Notes: generated by a model from the sequence alone, not told the origin. A stretch of DNA of 64,000 bases from Streptomyces sp. CB02980 (GCF_014451325.2 NZ_JACSCH020000019.1:114114-178113), one strand, 5' to 3'. Counted from the stretch's first letter, positions 6,074 to 15,251 are shown. Made by a program: numbers and translations.

Positions 6074-9040
6074 ATGGCAGAGCGCAGACCGCCCCCCAGC
6101 CCGGTGCCGACTCACGTGGAGCTGGGCGAGGACGGCCTGCGGCAACTGCTCACGGGACTCACCGCCGTACGGGACGGAGACCTCTCCGTCCGGCTGCCCG
6201 ACACCGGGGGCGGCATCCTCGCCGAGATCGCCGCGGTCTACAACGACATGGTCGGCCAACTGTCGCTCGTCACCTCCGAGGTCACCCGCGTCGCCGGCGA
6301 GGTCGGCGGGCGGGGGCTGCTCGGCGGCCGGATCCGCGAACCCGGCGCGCGCGGGGTGTGGCGGGAGCTGACGTCCGGTGTCAACACGATGGCCGACAAC
6401 CTGACCTCACAGGTGCGGTCCATCGCCCAGATCGCCACCGCCGTCGCCGGCGGCGACCTCACGCGCAAGATCCGGGTGGACGCGCGCGGCGAGATCCTGG
6501 AGCTGAAGGAGACCATCAACACGATGGTCGACCGGCTCTCCTCCTTCGCCGAGGAGGTCACCCGGGTGGCCCGCGAGGTGGGCACCGAGGGAAAGCTCGG
6601 CGGTCAGGCCACGGTGCGCGGGGTGTCCGGCACCTGGAAGGACCTCACCGACAACGTCAACTCCATGGCCGACAACCTCACCAACCAGGTGCGCAACATC
6701 GCCCAGGTCACCACCGCCGTCGCCCAGGGAGACCTGACCAGCCGGATCGACGTCTCGGCCCGCGGCGAGATCCTCGAACTCAAGACCACCATCAACACGA
6801 TGGTCGACCAGCTGTCGTCCTTCGCCGCCGAGGTGACTCGGGTCGCCCGCGAGGTCGGCACCCAGGGCAAACTGGGCGGCCAGGCCGAGGTCGAAGGTGT
6901 CTCCGGCACGTGGAAACGGCTCACCGAGAACGTCAACGAACTCGCCGGGAACCTGACCCGCCAGGTCCGCGCCATCGCCGAGGTCACCAGCGCCGTCGCC
7001 GAGGGAGACCTGACGCGTTCGATCACGGCCGAGGCGCCGGGCGAGGTCGGGGACCTGCGCGACAACATCAACGCGATGGTCGAGTCGCTGCGTGCCACGA
7101 CCCGGGCCAACGAGGAACAGGACTGGCTCCAGACCAACCTCGCCCGGATCACCGGGCTCCTGCAGGGCACCCGGAGCCTGCCCCAGATCGCCGAACTGAT
7201 CATGGCTGAACTGCCCCCGCTGGTCGGCGCCCAGTACGGCGCCTTCTTCCTGGCCGCGGACGAGGAAGAGGGCGTCGTGCTCACCATGACCGCCGCCTAC
7301 GGGTCCCCGGACGCCCCCGGCACCGAGCCGCGCCGCTTCCATCTCGGCCAGTCCTTGGTCGGGCAGGCCGCCCGCGACCGCCACGCGCTCCTCGTCGAGG
7401 ACGTGCCCGACGGTTACGCCACCATCTCCTCCGGATCGGGATCCGGAGAGCCGATCGCACTGATCGTCCTGCCGATCGTCGTCGAGGAACAGGTCCTGGG
7501 AGCCGTCGAGTTCGCCTCGCTCCACCCCTTCACCGGCCCGCGCCGGGAGTTCCTCGACCGCTTCGTGGACAGCGCCGGAGCGGTCCTCAGCTCACTGGTC
7601 GCCGATCTCCGCACCGACGAACTCCTCGGCCAGTACCGGCAGCTCGCGGACGAGCTGCGCTCCCGGTCGAAGGAACTGCAGACAAGGCAGCAGGAACTCC
7701 AGCGCTCCAACGCGGAGTTGCAGGAGCAGGCCGCCCTCCTCGCCCAGCGCAACAAGGACATCGAATCCAAGAACCTGGTCATCGAGCAGGCACGTCAGGA
7801 GCTGGAGGTGAGGGCTCAGCAACTCTCCCGCAACTCCATGTACAAGTCCGAGTTCCTCGCCAACATGAGTCACGAGCTGCGCACACCGCTGAACAGCCTG
7901 CTGATCCTGGCCAGACTGCTCACCCAGAACACCCAGGGGAACCTGACGGAGAAGCAGATCGACTACGCCGAGGTCATCCACTCCGCCGGCTCCGACCTGC
8001 TCCAGCTGATCAACGACATCCTCGACCTGTCGAAGGTCGAGGCCGGCAAGATGGACATCAGGCACGAGCCGTTCCCCCTCCATGTGCTCACGGAGCACTT
8101 GGAGGCCACGTTCGGGCCGGTGGCCGACGAGCGGCAGCTGGAGTTCACCGTCACCGTGGCGGACGACGTACCCGACGAACTGAACAGCGACGAGGCCCGG
8201 CTCCGCCAGATCCTGCGCAACCTGCTCTCCAACGCCCTCAAGTTCACCGACGAGGGCCGGGTGGCGCTCACCGTCGAACGGGCGGGTCCCGACGAGACGC
8301 CGGCCGATCTGCGCGACGGTCGGCTCGTCCTCGCCTTCCGGGTGACCGACACCGGCGTCGGCATCCCCGTCGAGCAGCTGAGGCTCGTCTTCGAGGCCTT
8401 CCAGCAGGGCGACGGCACGGCCGCACGGCGTTACGGAGGCACCGGCCTCGGGCTGTCGATCAGCCGCGAGGTGGCAGGACTCCTCGGCGGGACCATCGAG
8501 GCGGAAAGCGTCCCCGACCACGGCAGCGCCTTCACGTTGTATCTGCCCGTGCCCCGGTCGACTCACGACGCCGCACCGCGGACGGCTTCCGACGGCAGCC
8601 CGCGGCGGGCTTCGGGCTCCCCCTCCCTCGCCGTCCTGATCGACGAGACCGGCACCGGGAAGGCGACGGACGGTGAGACCGTACTGATCGTCGACGACGA
8701 CTCCCGCAACGTCTTCGCCCTGACAGAGGTCCTCGAAGCGCACGGCCTGCGCGTGCTGACCGCCGACGGCGGTCGTGCCGGTCTCGACGCGCTCGCCGCC
8801 CACGCCGAGGTCCGGCTGGTGCTGATGGACGTCATGATGGCCGGAATGGACGGCTACACCGCCATCCAGGCGATCAGGAGGCTCCCGGGTCGCGAGAGGC
8901 TCCCTGTCATCGTGGTGACCGCGAAGGCCATGGCGGGCGACCGCGCCGACGCCATGGAAGCCGGCGCCGACGACTACGTGTCCAAGCCCGTCGACGAGGA
9001 CGAACTCACCGCCAAGATCCGCTCCTGGCTCAACGGCTGA
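6074..9040 (+). CDS. Soluble hybrid histidine kinase with HAMP array, GAF and receiver
   Basis: A 988-residue multidomain kinase with no membrane segment. In order it has four HAMP modules (about 20-75, 105-165, 197-257 and 289-345), a GAF domain (about 370-520), a coiled coil (about 540-590), HisKA with phospho-acceptor His600 in SHELRTPLN, a HATPase (about 700-815) and a C-terminal receiver with Asp919 in LMDVMMAGMDG. The HAMP stretch is a 92-residue (276-bp) tandem repeat. The ATG at 6074 has GCGAGG 6 bases upstream and is preferred over a GTG at 5996. The cytosolic HAMP array resembles fungal group III (Nik1-type) osmosensing kinases. Partners are unknown; a phosphatase gene converges on it. 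Confidence 0.88.
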   Translation: MAERRPPPSPVPTHVELGEDGLRQLLTGLTAVRDGDLSVRLPDTGGGILAEIAAVYNDMVGQLSLVTSEVTRVAGEVGGRGLLGGRIREPGARGVWRELTSGVNTMADNLTSQVRSIAQIATAVAGGDLTRKIRVDARGEILELKETINTMVDRLSSFAEEVTRVAREVGTEGKLGGQATVRGVSGTWKDLTDNVNSMADNLTNQVRNIAQVTTAVAQGDLTSRIDVSARGEILELKTTINTMVDQLSSFAAEVTRVAREVGTQGKLGGQAEVEGVSGTWKRLTENVNELAGNLTRQVRAIAEVTSAVAEGDLTRSITAEAPGEVGDLRDNINAMVESLRATTRANEEQDWLQTNLARITGLLQGTRSLPQIAELIMAELPPLVGAQYGAFFLAADEEEGVVLTMTAAYGSPDAPGTEPRRFHLGQSLVGQAARDRHALLVEDVPDGYATISSGSGSGEPIALIVLPIVVEEQVLGAVEFASLHPFTGPRREFLDRFVDSAGAVLSSLVADLRTDELLGQYRQLADELRSRSKELQTRQQELQRSNAELQEQAALLAQRNKDIESKNLVIEQARQELEVRAQQLSRNSMYKSEFLANMSHELRTPLNSLLILARLLTQNTQGNLTEKQIDYAEVIHSAGSDLLQLINDILDLSKVEAGKMDIRHEPFPLHVLTEHLEATFGPVADERQLEFTVTVADDVPDELNSDEARLRQILRNLLSNALKFTDEGRVALTVERAGPDETPADLRDGRLVLAFRVTDTGVGIPVEQLRLVFEAFQQGDGTAARRYGGTGLGLSISREVAGLLGGTIEAESVPDHGSAFTLYLPVPRSTHDAAPRTASDGSPRRASGSPSLAVLIDETGTGKATDGETVLIVDDDSRNVFALTEVLEAHGLRVLTADGGRAGLDALAAHAEVRLVLMDVMMAGMDGYTAIQAIRRLPGRERLPVIVVTAKAMAGDRADAMEAGADDYVSKPVDEDELTAKIRSWLNG

Positions 9041-9083
9041 CGGCTCCACCACGAGACGAGGGTCACCGCGCCGGGGGTTCGCC

Positions 9084-11387
9084 TCAGGACCGACGGACGC
9101 CCCCCACCCGCACGGCCACCAGGCTCGTATCGTCGTCGGTGTCCCCGGTCGCCGTGCTGAGCAGTTCGTCCACGAGCCGGCCGGGCTCACGGCCCGCGAG
9201 CCGCTCCGCCTCCGCGGCGAGCCGCGCGAGACCCTCGTCCAGTCCGGCGTGACGTCGCTCGATCAGCCCGTCGGTGTACAGCAGCAGCGTGTCCCCGGGG
9301 CGCAGGCCGATCCGCTGCTCCCGGTAGGAGAACGCGGGCACCGCACCCAGCAGAACGTCATGCGGCGGGTCGAGCAGCCGCGCCCGGCCGTCCCGCAGCA
9401 GCAGCATCGGCAGGTGTCCCGCGCTCGACCAGAGCAGGCCCCCGTCCTCCGGGTCGTACAGGGCGCACACCGCCGTCGCCGTCGTGCCGCCCCCGGTCCG
9501 CAGGGTCACTTCGTTGAGCCACCCCATCAGGCGCCGGGGCGAGTCACCGGTGAAGGCGAGCGCCCGTTGGGCGTTGCGCAGCGCCACCATCCCGGTGACC
9601 GAGTCGATCCCGTGCCCCGCGATGTCACCCACGGCCACCAGGATCTTGCCGCTCGGCAGCGCCAGCACGTCGTACCAGTCGCCGCCGACCCGGTACTCCT
9701 CCGTGGCCGGCCGGTACCGCACGGCCACTGTGAGGTCTCCGGGCAGTTCCAGGGAGGCGGGGACTTCGGGGACGATCGCCCGCTGGAGCTGGAGCGCCAG
9801 CTGATGGCGCGTCTCCGCCTGCTGATGCAGCGCGGTGAGCTGGTCGAAGGTCGCCGTCAACGCGGCCTCGGTACGCCGGCTGTCCGACACGTCCTGGTAC
9901 ACCCCGACGATGCCGGTGACCGTCCCTTCGCCGATCAGCGGCTCCGCCGCGACGCGGACGTGGCGCACGGCCCCGCTGGGCAGGATGATCCTCAGGACGG
10001 CCTGCCCGCCCGTCTGGTGCTCGGTCAGGGTCTTCAGGAGGTCGGTGAGGGCCGCACCGTCGTCCCGGTGCAGCCGCCCCCGCATGGCCTCCAGAGGGAC
10101 CGGCGGCTCGTCCCGGTCCAGGCCGAACACCCCGTAGGCCTGCTCGGACCACGAGGTCTCGCCACCGGCGAGGCTGTCCTGGAAGGTGGCCACGCTCTGC
10201 AACCGGGCCGTCGCGCGTGCCGTCGCGAGGCCGGGATCCGTCAGGTTGTGCCACAGGACGACGACACGCTCCTCGCCGACCGGCAGCACGCGCACGTCGA
10301 GCAGCGGGGCGTGCTCCCCGGCGCGGGCGGGCGTCGGCAGCCGCGCGGCCCGCTGGGCGCGTCGGGTGCTGACGGCCCGCCGCACCATCCTGGCGAGCTC
10401 CACGTGGACCAACGGGAAGAACCTGACGAGAGGGGCGCCCTCCTCCCGGTGCGGGCTCCCCAGCGCGGCGACCGCCTCGTCGTTCAGATGGTCGGCGGCC
10501 GGCGTCCCGGTGGTGCTGTGGACGCGTAGCAGCGCCGCCGGATGGGTGAGGGAGTCGAGGATGTCGACGAGTACGGGTACCGACACGGCGGGCCGCGCCG
10601 AGTCGGCGGTGTCCAGCACTGTGCCCCCCACTCCCAGGAGACCGGTGAGGGCCTGCCGCAGCGTTCCGTCGAAGGCCGTGGGGCCAGGCCAGCCGACCAG
10701 GGCCAGACCGACCTGCTTGCCGCGGCGGAAGAGCGGCAGCAGCGCGCGTGCCGCGCGTGCCGAGGGCCCTGGCAGGATCTCCCCGCGGGCCGGCCCCTCT
10801 TCCAACCAGACAGGCACGCCCTCCGCGAGGACGGCACGGAACGGCCCCGGAGCCCCTGGAGGAATCCACTGCCACGCCGCGGCTTCGGCTGCGCCGATCC
10901 CCGCGTACCCGGCGAGACGAAGACAGCCGTGGTCCACCCGCTGCCAGAGCCAGAGGCTGTCCGCACCGTACGGGGAGAGCCCGTCCCGCAGCAGGGTGCG
11001 CGCCGCCTCGGAAGCAGTGGAGGCGGCCTCCGCCTCCGAGGCGGTACGCCGGGCGCGGCGGGCCTCTGCGAGCTGGTCGGCGGCAGTTCCTCCGTACTGC
11101 GTCGGGACGGCGTCGGCGGGACCGTCGCTCCCTGCGACGGCGTTCACCACGTCCGCGGCCAGGTCCCCGACCGAAAGACCGGTGGCTTGTGCGAGAGCGG
11201 TCAGGTGCTCGGCCGCGTCGGAGGTGGACATCCGCATCTGGGCGGCGAGCACGCCGGCGGCGAGATCGAACAGACGGCGGTGCGCGAGCTGGGCGCGCAA
11301 CCACCGGTTCTCGGCGATCAGAGCGGCGAATCCGGGATCCACCAGAGCGCCGTACGGTGGTCCTGTGGGCATCGCGGAACCGGTCAC
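9084..11387 (-). CDS. SpoIIE/PP2C phosphatase with ANTAR, GAF and PAS domains
   Basis: A 767-residue protein. The N-terminus contains an ANTAR-like RNA-binding domain (about 38-86, with AAGVLAAQMRMSTSDAAEHL), followed by a GAF-like region, a PAS domain (about 410-505) and a C-terminal PP2C domain of SpoIIE/RsbU type (about 545-760). Metal-binding motifs GGDWYDV, VGDIAGHG and DDTSLV are intact. PP2C proteins of this type dephosphorylate STAS antagonists and so activate sigma factors. It starts at a GTG with GGAGG 6 bases upstream. It converges on the hybrid kinase gene with a 43-base gap. The STAS proteins nearby are candidate substrates, by inference. Confidence 0.85.
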   Translation of the reverse strand: MTGSAMPTGPPYGALVDPGFAALIAENRWLRAQLAHRRLFDLAAGVLAAQMRMSTSDAAEHLTALAQATGLSVGDLAADVVNAVAGSDGPADAVPTQYGGTAADQLAEARRARRTASEAEAASTASEAARTLLRDGLSPYGADSLWLWQRVDHGCLRLAGYAGIGAAEAAAWQWIPPGAPGPFRAVLAEGVPVWLEEGPARGEILPGPSARAARALLPLFRRGKQVGLALVGWPGPTAFDGTLRQALTGLLGVGGTVLDTADSARPAVSVPVLVDILDSLTHPAALLRVHSTTGTPAADHLNDEAVAALGSPHREEGAPLVRFFPLVHVELARMVRRAVSTRRAQRAARLPTPARAGEHAPLLDVRVLPVGEERVVVLWHNLTDPGLATARATARLQSVATFQDSLAGGETSWSEQAYGVFGLDRDEPPVPLEAMRGRLHRDDGAALTDLLKTLTEHQTGGQAVLRIILPSGAVRHVRVAAEPLIGEGTVTGIVGVYQDVSDSRRTEAALTATFDQLTALHQQAETRHQLALQLQRAIVPEVPASLELPGDLTVAVRYRPATEEYRVGGDWYDVLALPSGKILVAVGDIAGHGIDSVTGMVALRNAQRALAFTGDSPRRLMGWLNEVTLRTGGGTTATAVCALYDPEDGGLLWSSAGHLPMLLLRDGRARLLDPPHDVLLGAVPAFSYREQRIGLRPGDTLLLYTDGLIERRHAGLDEGLARLAAEAERLAGREPGRLVDELLSTATGDTDDDTSLVAVRVGGVRRS

Positions 11388-11779
11388 GACGGCCTCCGTT
11401 CCGCCACAGGTGGACGTCCGGGCACACGCTCGTGTCCGCTCCGCATTCTACGCGTGCCCCCTGCTCGGACGCCGGTCCCGATCACCGTTCCGCGGCGCGT
11501 GGCGCTCCAGGTGCGACGTCCGTGAGCGGAGCGCGGCGCGCGGGCCGAGCGGACGGGCTGCCGCGGTCACCGATGGCTTCGACTGCGGCCGACCGACCTT
11601 CGACCCGGCCTTGATGTTCCGCGTGATCCATCAGCACCGCGTGCCCCGAAGGCTGGACGCGGTGGTCCACGACCACGTGCCGCAGCTCCGGGCGATCGAT
11701 GGGCGGCGTTTCCCGGCGAAGAGGAAATCGTCGCCGACTGCGCCTCTGCCGGCTCGCCTTGGAGGACCCGCTGGGCACT
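11388..11779. other. Gene-free stretch upstream of the phosphatase
   Basis: No intact gene is supported. Frames are open on both strands, as expected at this GC content, but none has a ribosome binding site with recognisable protein. The part next to 11388 should hold the phosphatase promoter. The remainder may be further decayed DNA continuing from the ku-like remnant at 11780. Confidence 0.5.
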
Positions 11780-11922
11780 TCAGGCTGCGAGGGCCTCGAT
11801 GAGGTCGACGACGTTCGTGGACTCGGCGGCCGGTTCAGCCTTGGGCGATCTCGTCCAGCGCGACGCACACCGGTGATCTCCAGGGCCTTCGAACGTCCGG
11901 GCGCGACGTCCGCCAGTTCCTG
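11780..11922 (-). pseudogene. Possible remnant of a Ku-type DNA end-binding gene
   Basis: Read on the minus strand from 11922, one frame gives ELADVAPGRSKALEITGV, and a frame change then gives VALDEIAQG. This resembles the Ku segment that runs ELxxLAPxxSRxIEIxxFVxLDEIDP. A second frame ends in KAEPAAESTNVVDLIEALAA, like the C-terminal part of bacterial Ku (VxDLMxAL). The ~150 residues expected between them are missing. Frame changes and the missing middle mean this cannot be functional. The identification is from memory of motif shape and is uncertain. Confidence 0.35.
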
Positions 11923-12089
11923 GGGGCCCTGACCGCACCGGCCTCACCATGACCACCACCCGCCTCACCGAGCTCCCCCGCTTCCCCTGTCAGGCCGGCT
12001 TCCCGAGTCGAGGGTCCGCACGCGAGGCCCTCGACTCACGTCGGGCCGCCAGGTCTACGCCGGGACCTGACGCCCACCTCGGCTCCGGG

Positions 12090-12245
12090 TCACCACCGGT
12101 ACCAGCGACCGCTGCCGCTCCGCATCAGGAACCCCAGCAGCCACAGCACGAGCACGGCTATGGCGACCCACCACAGCACGTCGAGCGCGAAGCCCGCGCC
12201 GAACAGGATCAGAATCACCAACAGGACGAGAAGCAGGGGAACCAT
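12090..12245 (-). CDS. Small hydrophobic membrane protein (51 residues)
   Basis: Very short gene with an excellent ribosome binding site (GGAGGTG, 6 bases before ATG at 12245). The product is almost wholly hydrophobic, with two adjacent transmembrane helices (residues about 2-22 and 24-42), and a basic tail ending GRWYRW. Small 'hydrophobic proteins' with this layout are widespread in Streptomyces and of unknown function. Its promoter should lie in the 250 bases up to 12498, where I see no other gene. Confidence 0.7.
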   Translation of the reverse strand: MVPLLLVLLVILILFGAGFALDVLWWVAIAVLVLWLLGFLMRSGSGRWYRW

Positions 12246-12498
12246 GACGCCACCTCCGAATGCCGCCGGGGGCCACGGGCCATGGTCGGCGCGCAGCCTC
12301 CGTTCCCCCGGCGGTTGCCCGTTCTGCACGGTGTCATGCATCCGTCGTACGCGTCGTATCCACCGCACCGGTCGCAGGTCGCACCCGGGGACCTGCGGCC
12401 CCGCGTGCAAAGAACCGCGATTCCGACGGTTGTGGGATCGAGCAGCGGGCATGCGCCGTGAGAAGCGCCTTCCGCGACCCGTACGAGGGTGACCGACC

Positions 12499-12633
12499 AT
12501 GACCACCGCACGTGAACTCATGACCCCGGACGCGACCCGTGTCCACTGGGCCGAGACACTCGTGGACGCCGCAGGCAAGATGGCCGCCGTCGATGTCGGC
12601 GCGCTGCCCATCTGCGGCACGGTCTCCGCCTAG
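12499..12633 (+). pseudogene. N-terminal fragment of a CBS-domain protein
   Basis: An ATG preceded by GAGGGTGACC opens 44 codons: TARELMTPDATRVHWAETLV and then MAAVDVGALPICGT. This is the first half of a CBS motif as found in Streptomyces CBS-pair proteins (TARDIMT... GVGALPICG). A stop follows two codons after GT, so the second half of CBS1 and all of CBS2 are missing. No continuation is recognisable downstream. It is a truncated gene that may still yield a short peptide. Confidence 0.55.
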
Positions 12634-12680
12634 TCCTGACTTCCGTCGCCGTACCGACGCCCGGGCTGGATGCCCTCACC

Positions 12681-13085
12681 ATGACCAGGAACCGACGCCC
12701 CGCGCCTGCCACGGCCCGTCCGCCGGCGGATCCCCCGCCCCACCGGGTGGGGAACGGCGGACGTGTCGTCCGGGAAGCCTCGTCCGAGTCCGGCACCGTC
12801 CTTCTGACACTGACCGGCTCATTCGGCGTCAGCACCGTGTCCTGCCTGCATGAGGCCCTCACCGACGCACGGCACGAACGGGCGGCCCACACCGTTCTCG
12901 ACCTCGCGCGGGTCACCTTCGGGGACTCGTCCTTCCTGCACGAACTGCTCTCCGCGCACTTCTCCCACCCCAACCTTCTCCTGATCGGACCGATCCCCCG
13001 CCAACTGCACCACCTGTTCCTCCGGACGGGCACCCTTCGCCTCTTCACCGTCGTCCCGGACCGTGCCCGTGTCGGGCTCGCCTGA
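12681..13085 (+). CDS. STAS-domain protein (anti-anti-sigma type)
   Basis: A 134-residue protein with a ~30-residue Pro/Arg-rich leader and a STAS domain. The key strand-helix reads VLDLARVTFGDSSFLHELL, with the candidate phosphorylation serine in DSS. It is more divergent than the antagonist at 5480: the usual DSSGL is DSSFL. It could regulate a SigF-like factor, but no anti-sigma gene is adjacent. The start is uncertain, as the ATG at 12681 lacks a clear ribosome binding site. It is followed after 65 bases by the RhoGDI-like gene on the same strand. Confidence 0.7.
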   Translation: MTRNRRPAPATARPPADPPPHRVGNGGRVVREASSESGTVLLTLTGSFGVSTVSCLHEALTDARHERAAHTVLDLARVTFGDSSFLHELLSAHFSHPNLLLIGPIPRQLHHLFLRTGTLRLFTVVPDRARVGLA

Positions 13086-13150
13086 CGCGCCATGGTCGTC
13101 GGCGGCCGGAACCGGCAGGGCCTCGCACCCACCTCGCGGAGTTGATTCCC

Positions 13151-13645
13151 ATGCCGCCCGCCACCCGTGCCTCCCGTTCCCCCGTGTCGTACCCCTCTCC
13201 CGAGGACGGGAGTGGACTCGCCGCGCGAACCGTCGAACTGATGGAGTTGACGCTCGTCTCCGACGAGCTGGGGAAGTTCACCGTGCCCCTCGAAGACCCG
13301 GGTGACGACATCCCGTACGAACTGCCGGAGGGCGCGGTGGTCAGCATCGCGCTGACCTTCCGGCTGGGGGCGGACACCGACGGCCTGATCTTCGAAACCA
13401 TCAGGGTCCGGGAGGGCGAGGATCCCGTGGCCAGGCGAAGCGCGTTGGGCAGCTTCCGTGCCGGAGGCCCGTACGAGATCCGTCTGCCGCCGGAACGGCT
13501 GCCTCTCGGGCGCACCCACTGCGGCACCTACGACGTGACGGCGCGCATGAGCGACGCCGCGGGGATCGAACACGCCCGGGTGAAGCATCGCTTCACGCTC
13601 GTCCACCGGCTGCCCGGCGGAGCGGTCGAGGCGTCCGAGGGGTGA
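13151..13645 (+). CDS. RhoGDI-like beta-sandwich protein
   Basis: A 164-residue cytosolic protein. From about residue 28 it follows the immunoglobulin-like domain of eukaryotic Rho GDP-dissociation inhibitors block by block: ELTLVSD (human GLTLVCS), LPEGAVVSIALTFRL (LKEGVEYRIKISFRV), ALGSFRAGGPYEIRLPPER (MVGSYGPRAEEYEFLTPVE) and GTYDVTARMSDAAG (GSYSIKSRFTDDD), then a final strand near RFTLVH. In eukaryotes this domain holds the prenyl tail of Rho GTPases. No Rho GTPase is expected here, so the ligand is unknown. The N-terminal regulatory arm is absent. The ATG at 13151 has GCGGAG upstream and is preferred to a TTG at 13142. The alignment is from memory. Confidence 0.65.
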   Translation: MPPATRASRSPVSYPSPEDGSGLAARTVELMELTLVSDELGKFTVPLEDPGDDIPYELPEGAVVSIALTFRLGADTDGLIFETIRVREGEDPVARRSALGSFRAGGPYEIRLPPERLPLGRTHCGTYDVTARMSDAAGIEHARVKHRFTLVHRLPGGAVEASEG

Positions 13646-13785
13646 CGGCCCCGAAGGGGGACGGGAGGGCGGACGGGAACCGGAGCGGGATCTTCACCGG
13701 ATCGGGCGCCCGTGATTGGGCTCGGCCTCGCCGGGTACGCGCGGAAAGACACCGAATTGTTCGCGATACAGGCAGGAGGCACGAC

Positions 13786-14409
13786 ATGAGCATGGTGAAG
13801 CAGACGATCGACGTGGACGTTCCCGTGCGGAACGCCTACAACCAGTGGACGCAGTTCGAGGAGTTCCCCAGCTTCATGGAGGGCGTCGAGGACGTCACGC
13901 AGGTCGACGACCGACACTGTCACTGGCAGACCAAGATCGCGGGCGTCCGGCGCGAGTTCGACACTGAGATCGTCGACCAGCTGGCCGACGAGCGCATCTC
14001 GTGGCGCACCGTCGGAGGCGACGTGAAGCAGAAGGGCGTCGTCACGTTCCAAGGGCTCGACGACGGTCACACCCGGGTGAGTCTCGCCATGGACGTGGAA
14101 CCCGACGGCATGGCCGAGAAGGCGGCCGACGCGCTCGGCATCCTGGACCGGCGGGTCAAGGGTGACCTCAAGCGGTTCAAGGGCTTCATCGAGGACCACG
14201 GTCACGAGACCGGCGGCTGGCGCGGCCGTGTCCGGCCCTCGGACACCGCCGACGGTCCGCCCCGCGGCGGCGGGCTGACGCCGTCCGACGCGCCGGTCCG
14301 AGAGGCTCCGGGGACGATGGGCGCGCCCGGTCCGACAAGTACGTCTTCGGGAGCTCAGGAGGCCTGGCCGATGCCGCCCGGCGACTCCGACGGCCCCCGC
14401 CTGAGCTGA
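13786..14409 (+). CDS. SRPBCC (polyketide cyclase/START-like) family protein
   Basis: A 207-residue protein. Residues 1-150 form a helix-grip SRPBCC domain of the short-chain type common in actinobacteria: QTIDVDVPVRNAYNQWTQFE, FPSFMEGVEDV, and a C-terminal long helix RRVKGDLKRFKGFIE. These domains bind hydrophobic ligands or act as cyclases; no catalytic assignment can be made. Residues ~151-207 are a low-complexity Gly/Pro/Ser tail, longer than usual. GGAGG lies 6 bases before the ATG. In other Streptomyces this type often sits near CsbD, CBS and other stress genes, which fits the setting. Confidence 0.82.
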   Translation: MSMVKQTIDVDVPVRNAYNQWTQFEEFPSFMEGVEDVTQVDDRHCHWQTKIAGVRREFDTEIVDQLADERISWRTVGGDVKQKGVVTFQGLDDGHTRVSLAMDVEPDGMAEKAADALGILDRRVKGDLKRFKGFIEDHGHETGGWRGRVRPSDTADGPPRGGGLTPSDAPVREAPGTMGAPGPTSTSSGAQEAWPMPPGDSDGPRLS

Positions 14410-14589
14410 CCACCGGGCGAGTTCCGGCCGGCCTCCCCCCGCGCCGTCCACGCTGCCTGCCGCCCGTCCCCGATACCGGGGGCGGGCGCGACACTGGGGG
14501 GTGGCGGCTCAATGCCGAGCTCCCCCGGCCGAGCGGCTTCGAGCAGGCGTCCGCGCACACCCGCGAGGAGGACGCGGCGAAGAGCATCC

Positions 14590-15120
14590 CGTGCGGAGAC
14601 GACGTCGACGGAACCCTTGTCTACTCCAACCCTCTTCACCTCCTCGCCTGGTGGGAGGCCTGCCTCAGGGCGACACGAGGTACCGGCCCACGCCGTGCGC
14701 CGCGGCATCGGTCAGCCGCGAGACCGGCTCCTGGAGCACGTGCTCGGTGAGGGCCGGGACCGGTCGCGCGACGATCGGCTCAGCACCGGCCACGACACCT
14801 TGTACGCCACCTTCTTCGCGGCGGGCCGTCGACGCGGACGACGTGGTCGCCGAAACCGCCACCGCGGACGACGCCGAGGCGGGCAGACCCGCCCCCGATC
14901 CGATCGAGCACGCGCCCACCCTGGTGGACGTGGCGCCCGACCGGGCCGTGCTCATCGGCGACACGTCTGGGACATGAAGGCCGCGCGCCGTGCGGACGGC
15001 GCGGGCATCGGGCTGCTGTCCGGCGGCACTCCGCGGACCTACCTGACCGAAGCGGGGGCCGCCGCCGTCCACGACGATCCGGCCCGCCTCCCCGGTCAAC
15101 CGCAGCGGCCGGACTCCTCC
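14590..15120 (+). pseudogene. Frameshifted HAD-family phosphatase gene
   Basis: Segments of a ~220-residue HAD phosphatase can be read in order but in different frames. DVDGTLVYSNPLHLLAWWEA is motif I and the cap start. Then come DRLLEHVLGEGRDRSRDDRL and LYATFF, next AVDADDVVAETATADDAEAGRPAPDP, RAVLIGDT (motif III/IV region) and finally VWDMKAARRADGAGIGLLSGG. Several indels separate them, and the segment holding motif II appears deleted. Motif I has DVDG preceded by GD rather than the usual FDVDGT, another sign of decay. It is non-functional as it stands, unless the assembly contains errors here. Confidence 0.65.
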
Positions 15121-15251
15121 GGGAGAGTGGATCCGGTTGCCACCAAGATCGGCCGCGTTCTACGGTTCTGAACTGCTGAAACAGCATGTTCCCCGCCTGC
15201 GCGGCCGGTTGACCGCATCCTCGTGTGTGGCTCGAACAGAAGGACGCCCTC

